A DNA stretch of 64,000 nt from Plectosphaerella cucumerina (lineage: Eukaryota > Ascomycota > Sordariomycetes > Glomerellales > Plectosphaerellaceae). Each line of letters starts with the position of its first letter. Position 1 is the stretch's first letter. Below, piece after piece: positions 21,080 through 32,391 of this stretch. The translations under genes were made by a program, and so were the position numbers. The notes under the pieces are model-generated. The model was given only the letters and a program-made list of their open reading frames with translations. It was not told the origin of the DNA and searched no databases. The stretch lies in NCBI GenBank assembly GCA_020746995.1, contig JAGPXD010000006.1, positions 310,001-374,000 on the forward strand, read 5' to 3'.

Positions 21080-24000
21080 CTACGACAAATCCGCGCCCCA
21101 AGAAAAGTCCAATGAGTCCATTGGGGCGTCAAGAAATGTGAGGTCCCCGTGGCTTCCCTCTGCTCCGTCGTCTTCCGCAGCTCCAAGCACGCGGCCTGGC
21201 TCGAGGAGCAAAGGGCTGAGCCCTTCCCATCCAGGTGGTGCCGCCGCGTTGATTCCGAAGTCCAGGTCTATGAATGGAAAACTTTCAGGACCTCCCAGGA
21301 AGTCGAATGGTCTCCATGGTGACAGCTGAGGACTAGGGTGCCAGCTGATGTGGTCTGTCATGACAGGCGGTGTCGCCATGCTAACAGAGTGGAAATTTTC
21401 AGCTTCAGACAGTGAGGATTCGTGCCTGGCTGCATTTGGCTCAGACTTCCAAGTACCAAAGTCGGTGCCTTGGATGTGCTGTCTCTCCTTGATCGCCTCC
21501 CACCTGGCCTGGAGTAGCAGTCGTCCCTGCAGATTTTTGATGTCATCCTTGGGGTTCCAATCGACCTCTTCGAATGCCTTTTCCCGTCCGGATCTCGAAA
21601 ATCTGGCGTTGCGATTGAGATGGAGATGTGCGATTTTGCTTATCTCCTCGTCGGCTGCGTCCCACCCACCAAAGGCCTGGAGATGACGTGCTATTGTATG
21701 GTGGCCGCCTACCTCCGCACGAACCACGGCAAGTATATAATGTACTCGCTGTGGCCCGTTGACGGCAACATCATTCTCGATCAACAGATCAATCATCTCC
21801 AGGTACCCTCCTTGGGCTGCGCCTTCGATACAGGTCCGTCCATCAAAAGAAGCCGGCGGGTCGTTGATGTTAGCGCCGTGGTCGAGTAGCATTCGTGCCA
21901 CGTCCATATAACCGTACATAGCCGAGTATTGCAAGGCTGTGGCGCCACAGTAATCACCTGCCTTAGTATTGGTCTCTGCTCCTTTCTGTAGCAACAGGGC
22001 CACGATTTCAGCGTAGCCAGCGGCAGCGGCAGCCTGCAATGGCGTTATGATCGCCCAGCATTCTCTCAAGCGCTTGCCCCCGTCATTGATGTCAGCGCCA
22101 GCAGACAGTACTTGGGCAAGAACTGTAAGATCTCGACTCAATGCTGCACATACAAGAGGCGGACGGGCTGCCACCCCCGGGAAGAGCGTCCATTTCCTCA
22201 GATTTGGCGGGTCTCTCAGGAGAAGCGACAGTATGCCTTGGTGCCCGGAAAGGGAGGCCAAAGAGATCGATAGTCCGTCTGGTTTTAGTCCAGCGTCAAG
22301 TAGTGCGGAAACAACCGCGACGTCCTGCGAAAATATGCTTATCGCCAGGGGAGAACATCTGCTGTCGTTGTTTGCCCAAAACTGTGGGTTCCCGGGAGTA
22401 TTGGCAACGCTGCAGAAGAAGTAGAAGTTGACAGTGGGGGGATCTATGTTGCTTAAGGGTCGTAGGTCGTTTTCGTCCAGATCCAGCGGCGCAAAGCACA
22501 GCCCGGACAGGGTGCCGATTGCTGTCAACAGCCCACGCAGGACGTCAATTTCCTTCTTCAACGCCGCCAGGCCAACTGCAGTCGTTTCGAAAATGTCGAC
22601 TGGCTTGCTCGAGGGCCTGATGTTGAGGATCCGGGCGATGTTAAATCGAGCCACGCTGGGATTCTCAGACAAAAGAGAACAAGCAGCGCAGAGAGCACGG
22701 GCGTCGTACACCCTCCCCGAGTGTTTCCACATGCTTTCAATGCATTTTTCATCGCCACCAAGTAGTGCTGCTTCGAGCAGTGATGTTCCATGTGCCGAGG
22801 AAACCCCCACGTTGGTTTTGTCAAACTCCATAATCAACTGAGCCAGTTCCAAGTTGCCCGACCTCAAAGCGGCGATGGTTTCTCCACCAAGAAGACACAG
22901 ACCCTGACTGAGTAAAAGCTTTGCGCAAGAAACTTGGGCCAGGCGGCCATACTTTGGTGTTTCGCCGTAGCGGCAGATGTTGTGAACGACAGCATCCAGC
23001 AGCTGGATGGCGTCGCGGCTGTAGGAGCACTTGTTGTGGACAACGGCTTCCAGCAGCAGGATGGCGTCGCCGCTGTGGCATTGTGCTGGTTCGGCCTTTT
23101 TCTTCGTCTGTCTGCAGTCCAAACCATGCTCCAGACAAAACGCGAGGAGTTCGAGATCTTTGTCCAGGCATGCTTCCCATGCTTTTGAACAGAGGAGGCA
23201 GTCGTTGCGATGGAAAACAAAGTCACCAACAGTCCATTGATGTGAAACATGCCCATCGTTGTGCTGTATGGGTTCCGCGTTGCAGGAGCAGAGATGAGCG
23301 CGCCAATCGACACCGGCAGAAGAAATGATGTGCATCTGCCTCCTCAGGATATTGCAGACTTCGAACCTCTTGCACTCGAAGGCGACGTAGAATGACGAAA
23401 GGTAGAGGCTCATGGCCTGATCAGGAGGCGGATGATGCTGTTTCAAGACGTGCTTGAAGAACTCGAGATTCCTGCACCCAGCCGAGGCGTGGAAAACCAT
23501 AACCCCATGGCGCTCGGATAGGTCAACTTTCAAGTTCAGAAAGCTCCGAACGTATTCGAAGACATCTTTGTTGCCCATGATCGCAGCCGGGTGTAACGCA
23601 AACGTGCCCAGTGATTGGGCAATTGAAACGGCGCCGCGACGTCGATATTCTTCCAGAACTATTCGTGTCCTTTCCATGGCCACGCTTGGTACCTTAAGTC
23701 GCATACAGCAAGTGAGTAGCGACCTATGGGGGGTGGTGGGGTGCATCGCCCGTATGTCAACAAGAAGGTTAAGGCATTCTTTGAGATCGCCCGCTTCTCC
23801 ATGTGTCGCGATGGACCTTAAGAGTATGTCGACCAGCTTCACTGGAAAGATTCCCATCAGTCGCTGCAAGAACTGGAGCCGGCCTGGACCTCGCCACTGC
23901 ACCAGACGATCGAAAAATGCATAAGGTGTCCCAAATCTCCAAATGGTCAGCGCTTTAGCACCGAATCGTTCGGGCTGCAATATATCCAGCAGGAAACGGC

Positions 24001-25173
24001 AGGCTTCCAGATGGCCCAAATCGAAGGCCTTCTCCAATAGCTTTAGTTCCAGGTCAGTCCTGTTTATCCGCCGAGAGAGTCCAAACAGAGAGGAGACGAT
24101 TTCAAAGGCGGGCTCAGCAACATCGGTGAGCAGATCACACCGCGACGTTGCTTCTACCAAGGTGCCGAAAGCATCCACGGCAGTCTCAACAGCTACTGTG
24201 AAATGTACTGTGACTTTGTTGGTGGGCACGTCGATGTTGCCCAAGCTCAAGATCCGAGACAGTTCGTGTAGCCATTGCCAATTCAATGACATGTACTTGT
24301 TCAAGGGGAAGAATTGCAATATTCCCTTGAAACCATTTGACAAGAGTCGAATAACAAGACTGATGTCCTCGGCCCCGATGTTCGCATGTCGACTTGTATG
24401 CCAAACTGATTGGTTGGGCTCCGAAGGGCTTGGTCCTAGAAGCAGATTGGGCATGTCCGCAGCTCCGGTAATCCGAGGGACTGTCGAGATCCCACTGGCG
24501 ACTTGTGGAACGACTAGTGTCGTGATCTTGTTGCCTGTCTCTTCGTCAGCTGCGATGCCTGGCAATGATGCAAGGTGGATCTATGAAACATATCCTGAGG
24601 CTCGCATGTCGTCGCCCATGATGAGGTAGCAGGCCAAGTCGCAGCAGCTGTAGATGTAGAGGTTACTCGCTCATCTGGACACACGACATGCGACACTTGT
24701 GATGTGGTGGGCGCTCGCATTGGAAGAGTGTGCTGAAGAAAACGGAGGCTAACCTGCTGATCGTTTCGGCCGGTCCTGCTTCGACTGCCGGTTCCGATTT
24801 ACCCCCTTCTTCACTCTGCTTGCCTCGAGTTGTCGCCCATTGTGGAACATTTGCAGGGACTGAGACCGCAAGGGCAAGGTCGTGCTCTGGCCGGCGGCCT
24901 TCCAGTCTGCGGCAGAGATGTTCTTGTCGAATCCCCATTTTCTTTTGCATCTGTACTCCAGCTGATCCTCGCTAAGAACACCACAGCAGTCAGATGACAG
25001 TCATGGGCAGAAGGGTCGCCGTCTTACCTGACTGAGAAGCCCGTCTTCTCCAATTCATCGCGGACTCTCTTGAGGGGCAGGTTGTCGTGAAGGTACATGC
25101 GGCGAATGTCCCCTTTTTGCGCATCCCATTCATCGTCGCTGATCTTTTTCTTTCTCGCCCGTCTTGGAGCCAT
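21080..25173 (-). CDS. Large Clr5-domain ankyrin-repeat protein, 1,280 residues
   Basis: Fungal-specific architecture. Exons: 25028-25173, 24754-24971 and 21080-24558. The first two exons rebuild a Clr5 domain (ISDDEWDAQKGDIRRMYL ... LEYRCKRKWGF), a DNA-binding-like module known from S. pombe Clr5 and many fungal ankyrin proteins. A helical middle of about 700 residues follows. It includes a Cys/His-rich patch (HLCSCN ... FHRNDCLLCSKAWEAC) and an 18-residue duplication (separate entry). The C-terminal third holds about six ankyrin repeats (for example TPLQAAAAAGYAEIVALLLQ, ALQYSAMYGYMDVARMLLDH). The second intron (24559-24753, GTTAGC donor, 195 bp) is much longer than others here and its donor is weak, so that junction is the least certain. 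Function unknown; such genes are variable between strains. The U1A/U2B'' gene follows on the same strand. Confidence 0.78.
22967..23074 (-). repeat. 54-bp tandem duplication inside the Clr5-ankyrin gene
   Basis: Two adjacent 54-bp units (22967-23020 and 23021-23074) about 80% identical. They encode two 18-residue copies, one containing DAIQLLDAVVHNICRY and one DAILLLEAVVHNKCSY. The period is a multiple of three, so the frame is kept. Differences between copies are partly synonymous or conservative. Confidence 0.85.
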
Positions 25174-25827
25174 GATGCTGACCCAGGCTGGACACCCGCG
25201 GAAACGTAGATTGAGAAGTCGACTAATAGGAAGACAGCAAGATCATGCCGTGATTGTCTGGTCACTTGGTTGCAGGTATGTTGCCAGAATGAAAAGAAGA
25301 ACGATGGCCGACCGAGAGGAACAGCATTCGCGGGAGCGGGATCAGCCTGATTATCAGGTTCAGGAGGACGTCCGCGACCTACTTGCTTGGCCAAGGTCGC
25401 CTGTCAGGCCCTTGGTACAAGGCAGCCTTGGGCTGTTGCTGCATATTTTGAGGCGTACACCGCCCATCCAGGCGGCATCTATTGGTCGGTCACAATCGGA
25501 AAACGTTTGATAGGCCAGCAGATGCAGCTGAAATGCGGCACAGCCATGGGCATGGAAGGGAACGCTGCGATTGGGACGAGGCCAGAATCGGAAGACAGGA
25601 TCAGGAGCCAGAATCGGAAGCCAGAGTCGAAGCCAGAATCGGAAGCCAAAATCGGAAAGTGTCTGTATGTGGAAGACGAGCAGCGGTGCTTATAGAAGGG
25701 CTTCAAATGCCATGATTCCCGCTGGACGATGCGAGATCAAGCTCGAATCGTCTCGAACCATCTTTCATCTGGCACACATACTCGCCATCGTCCCAAGAAA
25801 GGAAAAAATTCTACCACTCGGGTCTCA
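25174..25827. other. Divergent intergenic region with minisatellite
   Basis: 654 bp between the Clr5-ankyrin gene and the small membrane protein gene. It holds the 13-bp tandem repeat listed separately. The repeat lets several short open frames run through in all phases; these are not called. Confidence 0.5.
25581..25657. repeat. Minisatellite, about six 13-bp units
   Basis: Units of consensus GCCAGAATCGGAA, 12-14 bp each, from 25581 to about 25657. Units 1, 3 and 5 are identical; 2, 4 and 6 are degenerate. It lies about 170 bp before the ATG at 25828, so in the promoter or leader of that gene. Confidence 0.85.
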
Positions 25828-26203
25828 ATGTCGCCAGAAGTCATCGTGGGCATCGTCGCCGCAGCTCTCGCCGTGCCCTCAGCCGCAGCGGTCATCTGGG
25901 GATGCCTCAAGTTGAACAGAATGGGTGTGAAGCAGCCCTCAGTCAATCCCCAGGTTCGTCGATACTGACATTTGACACATAGGCCGGCGACGGCCGCCAA
26001 TTAGCCGCAGTCGGGTGCGAAGAGCCAATTCCAACCTGGTAGCTCAGCCTGTCCCAGAGATGTTCTACCTCTGCCGCATCTCTCCGCCGCCAATAGCGGA
26101 GGGCCACTCGGCCTCGGTGTTCGGGTACTCGAGCAGACATTCGTGGGGGCGGGTTTGCGATGAAGAGTGCGGCTGCTTCAGTGTTGATGAAGAAATGTTA
26201 TGA
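25828..26203 (+). CDS. Small hypothetical one-pass membrane protein, 105 residues
   Basis: I do not recognise this gene. Proposed exons 25828-25924 and 25983-26203; the 58-bp intron has a GTGTGA donor (non-ideal), a CTGAC branch point and an ACATAG acceptor. The N-terminus MSPEVIVGIVAAALAVPSAA continues as a single hydrophobic span (residues 5-25), followed by a strongly basic juxtamembrane stretch (LNRMGRRRPPISRSRVRR). The tail is proline-containing and acidic, with a Cys pair (ECGC). Unspliced, the frame would end after 46 residues, still with the membrane span. Short proteins of this form are frequent and poorly characterised in filamentous fungi. It converges on the Arf-GEF gene with about 250 bp between stops. 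Confidence 0.6.
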
Positions 26204-26450
26204 GTAGAGGCTAGAGCGAGGGGATCAACACAACATCAGGAAACGGCTTACATAATACGCATATCAAGTCCGTCTAAAAGAAACGATGTTACATTGTAAA
26301 GAGAGGCCTCGCGGTACGCGAGAATCCCCATGCATGCTATCCTTCAATACCATTGTCATCATGGTCTATATAATGCCCCCCCGCTCAGAGGACAAGCAGC
26401 GCCTCTTCCCAGAAAGAATGCGAGCGTTCGCCAACGCCATCAAGAGGTCC

Positions 26451-29400
26451 CTACGCCTCCTGCTTCTCCTGGGTCTGGGGCGCGGCGGCCGGTTCTTCCA
26501 CCTTCTCGGCCTGCTTCTCGCTAGCAGGCTCCTCGAGCGCCAGGTCGTTGCGCAGGTCCGGCACGAAGCGGTCGATGCGCTTCCACGTCTCGTTCCAGAA
26601 GGTCTCCTTGGAGGGGTCCTTGCTCGGCGGCACCAGGTGTTCGCTGCTCGCCATGAAGAGGAGGACGTTCTTCAGGTTTTCGCGGACGGCGTCCTCCTGT
26701 GATGGGTCAGTGGTGGGCGTTGGAGTAGCAGGAGTAAGGAAACATACCAGGCTGTCGCCTTGTCCGCTGTTCATGAGGCGGTCCATGATGTCGATGATCT
26801 GGATCCAGAGATCCAACAGGCCGTCGATTTCTGACAGAAGGACGAGGCATTGCAAGAACACCTTGCAAAGGAGGGAGGAAGTCTGCACCCTCATCTCGCC
26901 CATGCCCTCGCGGTCCGAGGAGAACACCTCGGGCTTGAGGAGCTTGTTGATCAGGGGGAACAGCACCTCGCCAAAGATGGCGGTCCACTCCTTGTGGTCG
27001 TTGCATGTCACGTCCGCTGACAGAAGGGATCGTTGGAGAGAGTTGAAGGCGAGCAGCCTCACGTCGCGGCACGGGTTGGTGCATTGGTTTGCCAGGCCCT
27101 GCAGGAGCGGAAGCCAGTAGGCCGACCATGCTGTTCTTGTTAGCGGGCATAGGAGAGCAGGGCAACAACTGAGACATACCCTCACTGCTCTCGAGGTGAG
27201 ACTGCTTCATCAGCTCCGGAATGCGGGCGGTCATGTTGTACATGGTCGTGATGGCGCGAACACCACGGGCCACCGTGTCACTGTCCCTGATCTGGTCAGC
27301 AGCTGTTTTCGTAGTAGCCTCAATCACACTCACTTGGCAGGTTCCGGCTGAGCCTCCCGGGTCTTGCGCGCTCGCTGCGCCTGCTTCCTCTCGGCAAGGA
27401 CGGCGCGTCCTGCCGCGGACGCAAAGTCGCTGAGGAGAAGCATGGCCGCCTCGTAGTTGTCGGCCATGATGGTGGCAGGGACTGCCGTGCACCCTTGCTC
27501 CAGAAGCTCAAACACCACCGGTGCCGAGTCGTATCTCGTGGCGAACGCCCTCATGATGACCCAGAAGTCGGGCGACGTCATGATGGTGTTCCTGACCGGG
27601 CCGGGCCCCTCGATGCAAGTCTTGAGACCCTGGATGACCAGGATCGAGGATCTTGCCAATGTGTCCTTGGGGAAGCTGGAGATGGTGTGCAGGAGAACAG
27701 GAACGTTGACAAAGTCGTGGGTCTGGGGATTGTGTCAGCAGCAGTCATACGGGGAAGAAAACACATCTACTCACGTGGCTGGCCCGAAGAAGGTTCAGAA
27801 GGTAGAAGGCCGCGCGGGAAACGACCAGGTGATGATGCTGGCTTGCATCACGCAGCACGCTGTGCAAGGTCTCCATGACCTTCTTACCGAACAGCTCGAC
27901 AGTCTGCTCATCGCGCATTGCCAGCACAGTGGCGAACTCCAGGGCGAAGACGACTGATGGGTCGTACGCCGGGGCGACATGGGTGGCCTCCGGCTTCTGC
28001 TGCTGGCCTGGTGGCACATTATCCGACTTGACCGTGATGACAGAAATAGCCTGGTCCTCCGGAATCGAGTCAAGAAGACCGTCCACGAGGGCGGCGACGT
28101 CCTCGGCCGAGAGTTTGCTACATAATGTTAGGATGTGACTGATAAAGCTGTAAGACAGTGACCAACCTGATGTTGTTGAACACGCTGCTCATGTGGCAAG
28201 AGTTGACACAGTCCACAGTGCAGAGCGTGCTCTCCAGCTCCTCGTCCGAGGGCTCCGGCGGGTCGTCGGCCGCGTAGCTTGAGATGTAATTTGTAAAGGC
28301 AGAGAAGAAGCCTGTCTCTGCGACCTTGTTGGCGCGGTCGATGACCTGCGAAGGGCTCTGTAACGGGATAGGCGCGATGCTGGGTAGTGGCGAGTCTTGC
28401 AAGAAGTGCGCAGGAATGAGAGAGTTGGTGAAGAGGTTGAGCCAGATGCGGACAACGTGTTTCCACCCGTTCTGAATGTAGGCCTCGCTGCCCGTGACGA
28501 CGCGGAAGAGCACCAGTGTTGCCAGCTGCGCCCTGAAGTCCCTACCCAACTTGACCGCCAGCTCGCTGACCATGACTCTGTTCTCGCCCGCGGCCACCTC
28601 CGTGTTGAGGGTGGTGTTGAAGGACTTTTCGCCGGCCAATGTCGTCATGTAGCTGAGGGAGTAGACGATCTGGTCGAGCGCCTCGCGGTTGCCGTACTTC
28701 GTCGCGATCCTAGCGCACTCGTCGAAGCCCGTCACCACACGGGCGAACACGGCATCGTCGGTGGCGGACATGAAGACGTAGGACAGCGTCGACACGATCG
28801 GCCGCCATGTGGTGGCGAAGATGTCGGCGTCGTAGATGTTCGTGTCACACAGGATGAGAGGTCCGACAGACTCGGACTTGAAGATGAGCTCGCGCCATGC
28901 GTAGTCAAACGCGTGCTGGTTGTCGTGCTCGTCGGGAAGAATGATTTCGTTCGTGCGGATGGAGTCGAAGATGTCTTGAATGTAGGTAGGATCGAAGTCC
29001 TTGCCATTGTTGACGCCCCGAAGGTTCCTTGAGAAATCCTCGAGAGTCATGCGCTTGTTGGATTTCAGGTTGGGGTTGTGTTGATCGGTGTTGAGCATGA
29101 TAATGGCATACGTCAGGACGTAGAGGGCGTCCTGGTTGGCAATCTCCTCAGGCATAGTTTTTGCGCAGTAGACTTGTGCAAAGGTTGTGACGATTCGCTC
29201 GATGAGAGGGGACTCGCCCGGCAGACGGAATGTCTCCAGCATGGTCCTCAGAGCCTCGTCCGCGCGCTTGCGTTCAAAGTCGAGGCAGTTCATGTACGCA
29301 GTCAGGATGGCCTCGTTGCCCCTCTTAGAGAGAAACTCGCCGAGGACCTTCTTGTTGACGCGAGACGTCTGTCGCAGGAACTTTGCGAGGGCGGCAGGGT

Positions 29401-31520
29401 CCTTAACATCCTCGATGATGCCCTGCGCTTCCAGGTATGCAAGGCCGCCCTTTGCGCTTTCGTTGAACTTGGCGGTGCCCTTGATGATGATCTTCTTCCG
29501 TCTCCTCTGCTCCCGGATGCTCTCCGGTGACGGCAGCTCCTGATCGGAAGACGTCGTCGTCTCAAGCCTATCCGCAATGAACTGGACGAATCGCAGCAGA
29601 GCGTCAAGACACAGGGGTGGAACGCTTGTCGTGCTCCAGGTGGCCGAGTCCGGTAGAGCATTTCTTGCAAGAAGACCAATGAGGTCTTCGCAGAGGTCGG
29701 CACGGTCCGGGTCGCAATCGTAGTTGACGAACAGCTCCGTCATGAACGTGGGCATCCGAGACAGAACTCCAATGCTCTCGACCATGGCCTGTCTGGCATC
29801 GGGTTTCCGGGCGCCACCTTCAAGACCAAGCTTTTGACGGTCCTTGACAGGCACTGGCGTGGATCGCCCACTTCCAGCCTGAGAAGGTGACGGCTTCACC
29901 AGCTTGGGCGCCTGCGGGATGCCGGCGTACAGAGAAGGGTCGATGCCCGGCTCACGGGGGATTTCCACCGCCGGATGAAGGCACGCTGCCAGATACGACA
30001 AAAACAGCTCCTGCTGGAGCTTGAGCACCCCCCGACATGTCGCCAGCAGGGTCCCTGCCACGATGAGAGACTCCTGGAGGATGGCCATGTTGTCCGACCT
30101 CACCAGCTGGAATAGGTAGCAGCACAGCCTGTCCTCCGCAATGACCGCGAGAGCCGGGTGCCTGGCGATCGTGGGACCTGATACCTCCAGCGCAACATGA
30201 ATGATCCGCAGGGCCATAACCCGCATGGTGTCCGTGTGCTGGCGATCGTTCGGGTCGAGGAAGCTGACGAGCACCCTGAAGAGCTCCCTCACTGATGGCA
30301 GCGAGTACGGCCGAAGGTCGAGAGAATCTGTGTCGTCATTGGTCTCCGTTTCCGCCGTGTCGACTTCTGATGCGCCGTTCGCATCGGTGCTCGCCTTGGG
30401 CTCGGCAGTTTCTGTGCTCGTGGATGCTCTGGCCTCAGCCTCGGCAGAGACCGACAACGAGCCGGCCGCCGGGCCTGAAGGCGCCGCGCTGATAGTGACG
30501 TTGCCCAGCTCCCCATTCGCCTGCCTGTCAAGTGCTTCCGGATCGCTACCAGCCTCGACCTCCAGATGCTTCACATCTTCGAAGATGATCTGGCACATGC
30601 GCACCATTGCGGCCTCTGCGGTACGGCGAAGGACCGGGGAGAATCGCGGCTGGGAGCAGATGGCCAGCCCGCGGCCCATCATGTCGCAAACGCTCTCGTC
30701 GCTCAAGATATCGCCGCCGGGGCCGGACATCATGTCCTCCATCAGGTGGAGGATCATCAGGAGGACGACCTCAACCTGGCCCGAGTCGCTCGTGTCGAAC
30801 TGGCACCGCGTCACTGCGGCAGCAAGAGACTGCATCGCCAAGGGGAATCGAGGAGACGTCGGGCAGATGAAGCCATAGGCGAGGAACTTTCGGAGAGCGC
30901 CGAGGGTGAGAATCGTGATCGCGGCGGCGGTGCCTTTCGTCTGAACGATTTGGAGGAAGGGGTTCAACAGAGCGAGTGCGTCGAAAGCGTGAATGTCTGT
31001 AAATGTCTGTTAGCACCAGTCTCATGGCAGGAGGCGCAAGTATGCCCCTGATATCAAAGAGCAAGCAGAACTCACCCCGAACTGTCGCCAGCTCATGGCG
31101 CAACCTCCCGAAGCCTGCCATCAGGGGGTTGTCCTGGATGCTCTTCCCCCTCTTCCCCCGGAGACCCCAGCGGTTCGTGAGGCTCGGGTCCGCGCTGTCG
31201 CCTCCCAGTGTCGTGGCGATGCTCTTCCTGCCGGGGAGGGCAGGGCTCGGCGGGCCGACCTGGACTGGTGTCGGGCTTCCGCCGAGGATGGCGGAGACAG
31301 ACGAGTGTGGTGAGCGCGCATGCTTGTGGATGGCCGAGGTGATGGATATGCACTCGGAGATCACGAGTGACACGGGGTCGACCGAGACGGACACCGGGCG
31401 GCTGCGGTACTGCATCCTAGCAGGCACGACGGACGAGCCTGGCAGGCGTCGCGACTCTGGGCTGGAGATGCCGGCGGCAGGCTCCGCCTGGACGTCGGAA
31501 ACAATGGCATCTTGACTCAT
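26451..31520 (-). CDS. Golgi Arf guanine-nucleotide exchange factor (GEA/GBF1 family, Sec7 domain)
   Basis: Activates Arf1 on early Golgi membranes for COPI vesicle formation. Seven exons: 31076-31520, 28167-30996, 27775-28117, 27334-27722, 27180-27286, 26748-27130 and 26451-26696, giving 1,580 residues. The start MSQDAIVSDV (31520) was chosen over an upstream ATG in non-protein-like sequence. The DCB region (DIHAFDALALLNPFLQIVQT) is restored over the first intron. The HUS box (VNYDCDPDRADLCEDL) follows, then the Sec7 domain at about residues 640-860. The catalytic glutamate finger is in FRLPGESPLIERI (about residue 744); the usual GEAQ reads GESP here. The HDS helical domains (AYWLPLLQGLANQCTNPCRD) and an A/E/P/Q-rich tail complete it. 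The HUS box and overall length identify GEA/GBF1 rather than SEC7/BIG. The exon 2 donor GTTGGT is unusual. Confidence 0.94.
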
Positions 31521-32391
31521 TATATAGTTCGGTAGGGCGTGTTTCTCGGTGTTCGGTAGAATGGGGCGGTTGGCCCTCAAGTTTCGTGGGCGAGATGTGT
31601 CGCCGGTCAGGTCTGGACAAAGATGAGACCTGGTGGCGGGCTACTGCTGGTGCAGGTCAGGGGACGGGCCAGCTTTTGGGCGTCGTGCCGGTCCAACAAA
31701 AGAACACCTCGCTCTTCCGCGTCGAACTGTCGAAGAAAAGAAGAGAATTGTTCTGTTGCCTGGCCCCTCTCTGGGCACGTGTTGGGCGTGGCTTGGGCGT
31801 AAGGTGGTGAAGGTGGTCCTGCGGAGGAAACTTTTGGACAGCTTGTTGCGACCCGGCCGAGAGCTCGACACTGAAGCCACCGAAGCTACTTGCTGCACCT
31901 GATTGCCCAGGCTTGTTGCTCCGGTCGGCACCCTGGACCTGATGACACGGTGCAATTGGCCGCCCCACGGCACCCACCGATGTTGTCACGTGATCACATG
32001 GCACTCCCAGTGATCCAGTCTGACGAGACTCCAGATTGATGCCAGGAATTAGAGTTGTTTGCCAGTGCTCATTGTAGGCCAAACTGATAAGCGATATGCC
32101 GAGTGATCTGTCAATATGAGCAGCTAACTGTTTACTCAAGTTATATGTTTGTCTCGAGCATCGTTCATTGAGACAGTGGACGAAACGAGCTTCAAGCATG
32201 AACAGTGATTGAAACAAAAGTCATGAAGTTCCAGAAGAAGTCAGACTCGTACAAAACCACGGGGAATGCTTGATTCGACTCGGAGGCCGCTCTCTGCACC
32301 AGAATACACATATCAAAACACGCAGAAAACGACGAGTACCCGTCTACCGCAAAACGCCCCTCCCATGTATACCACGACCGGTCCTGCCATC
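31521..32391 (-). other. Intergenic region between ANP1-type gene 3' end and Arf-GEF 5' end
   Basis: 871 bp, read as the promoter of the Arf-GEF gene and the 3' region of the mannosyltransferase gene. It carries an E-box palindrome (separate entry). No gene supported. Confidence 0.5.
31986..31993. promoter_or_regulatory. E-box palindrome TCACGTGA
   Basis: Perfect TCACGTGA, the core site for bHLH factors (Cbf1, SREBP-type). It overlaps a TGATCA palindrome and sits 466 bp upstream of the Arf-GEF start codon. Motif-based only. Confidence 0.3.

Noticed and set aside
25954..25982. 29-bp intron in the small membrane protein gene
   Set aside because: Too short for spliceosomal removal; the 58-bp alternative with donor at 25925 keeps a longer open frame.
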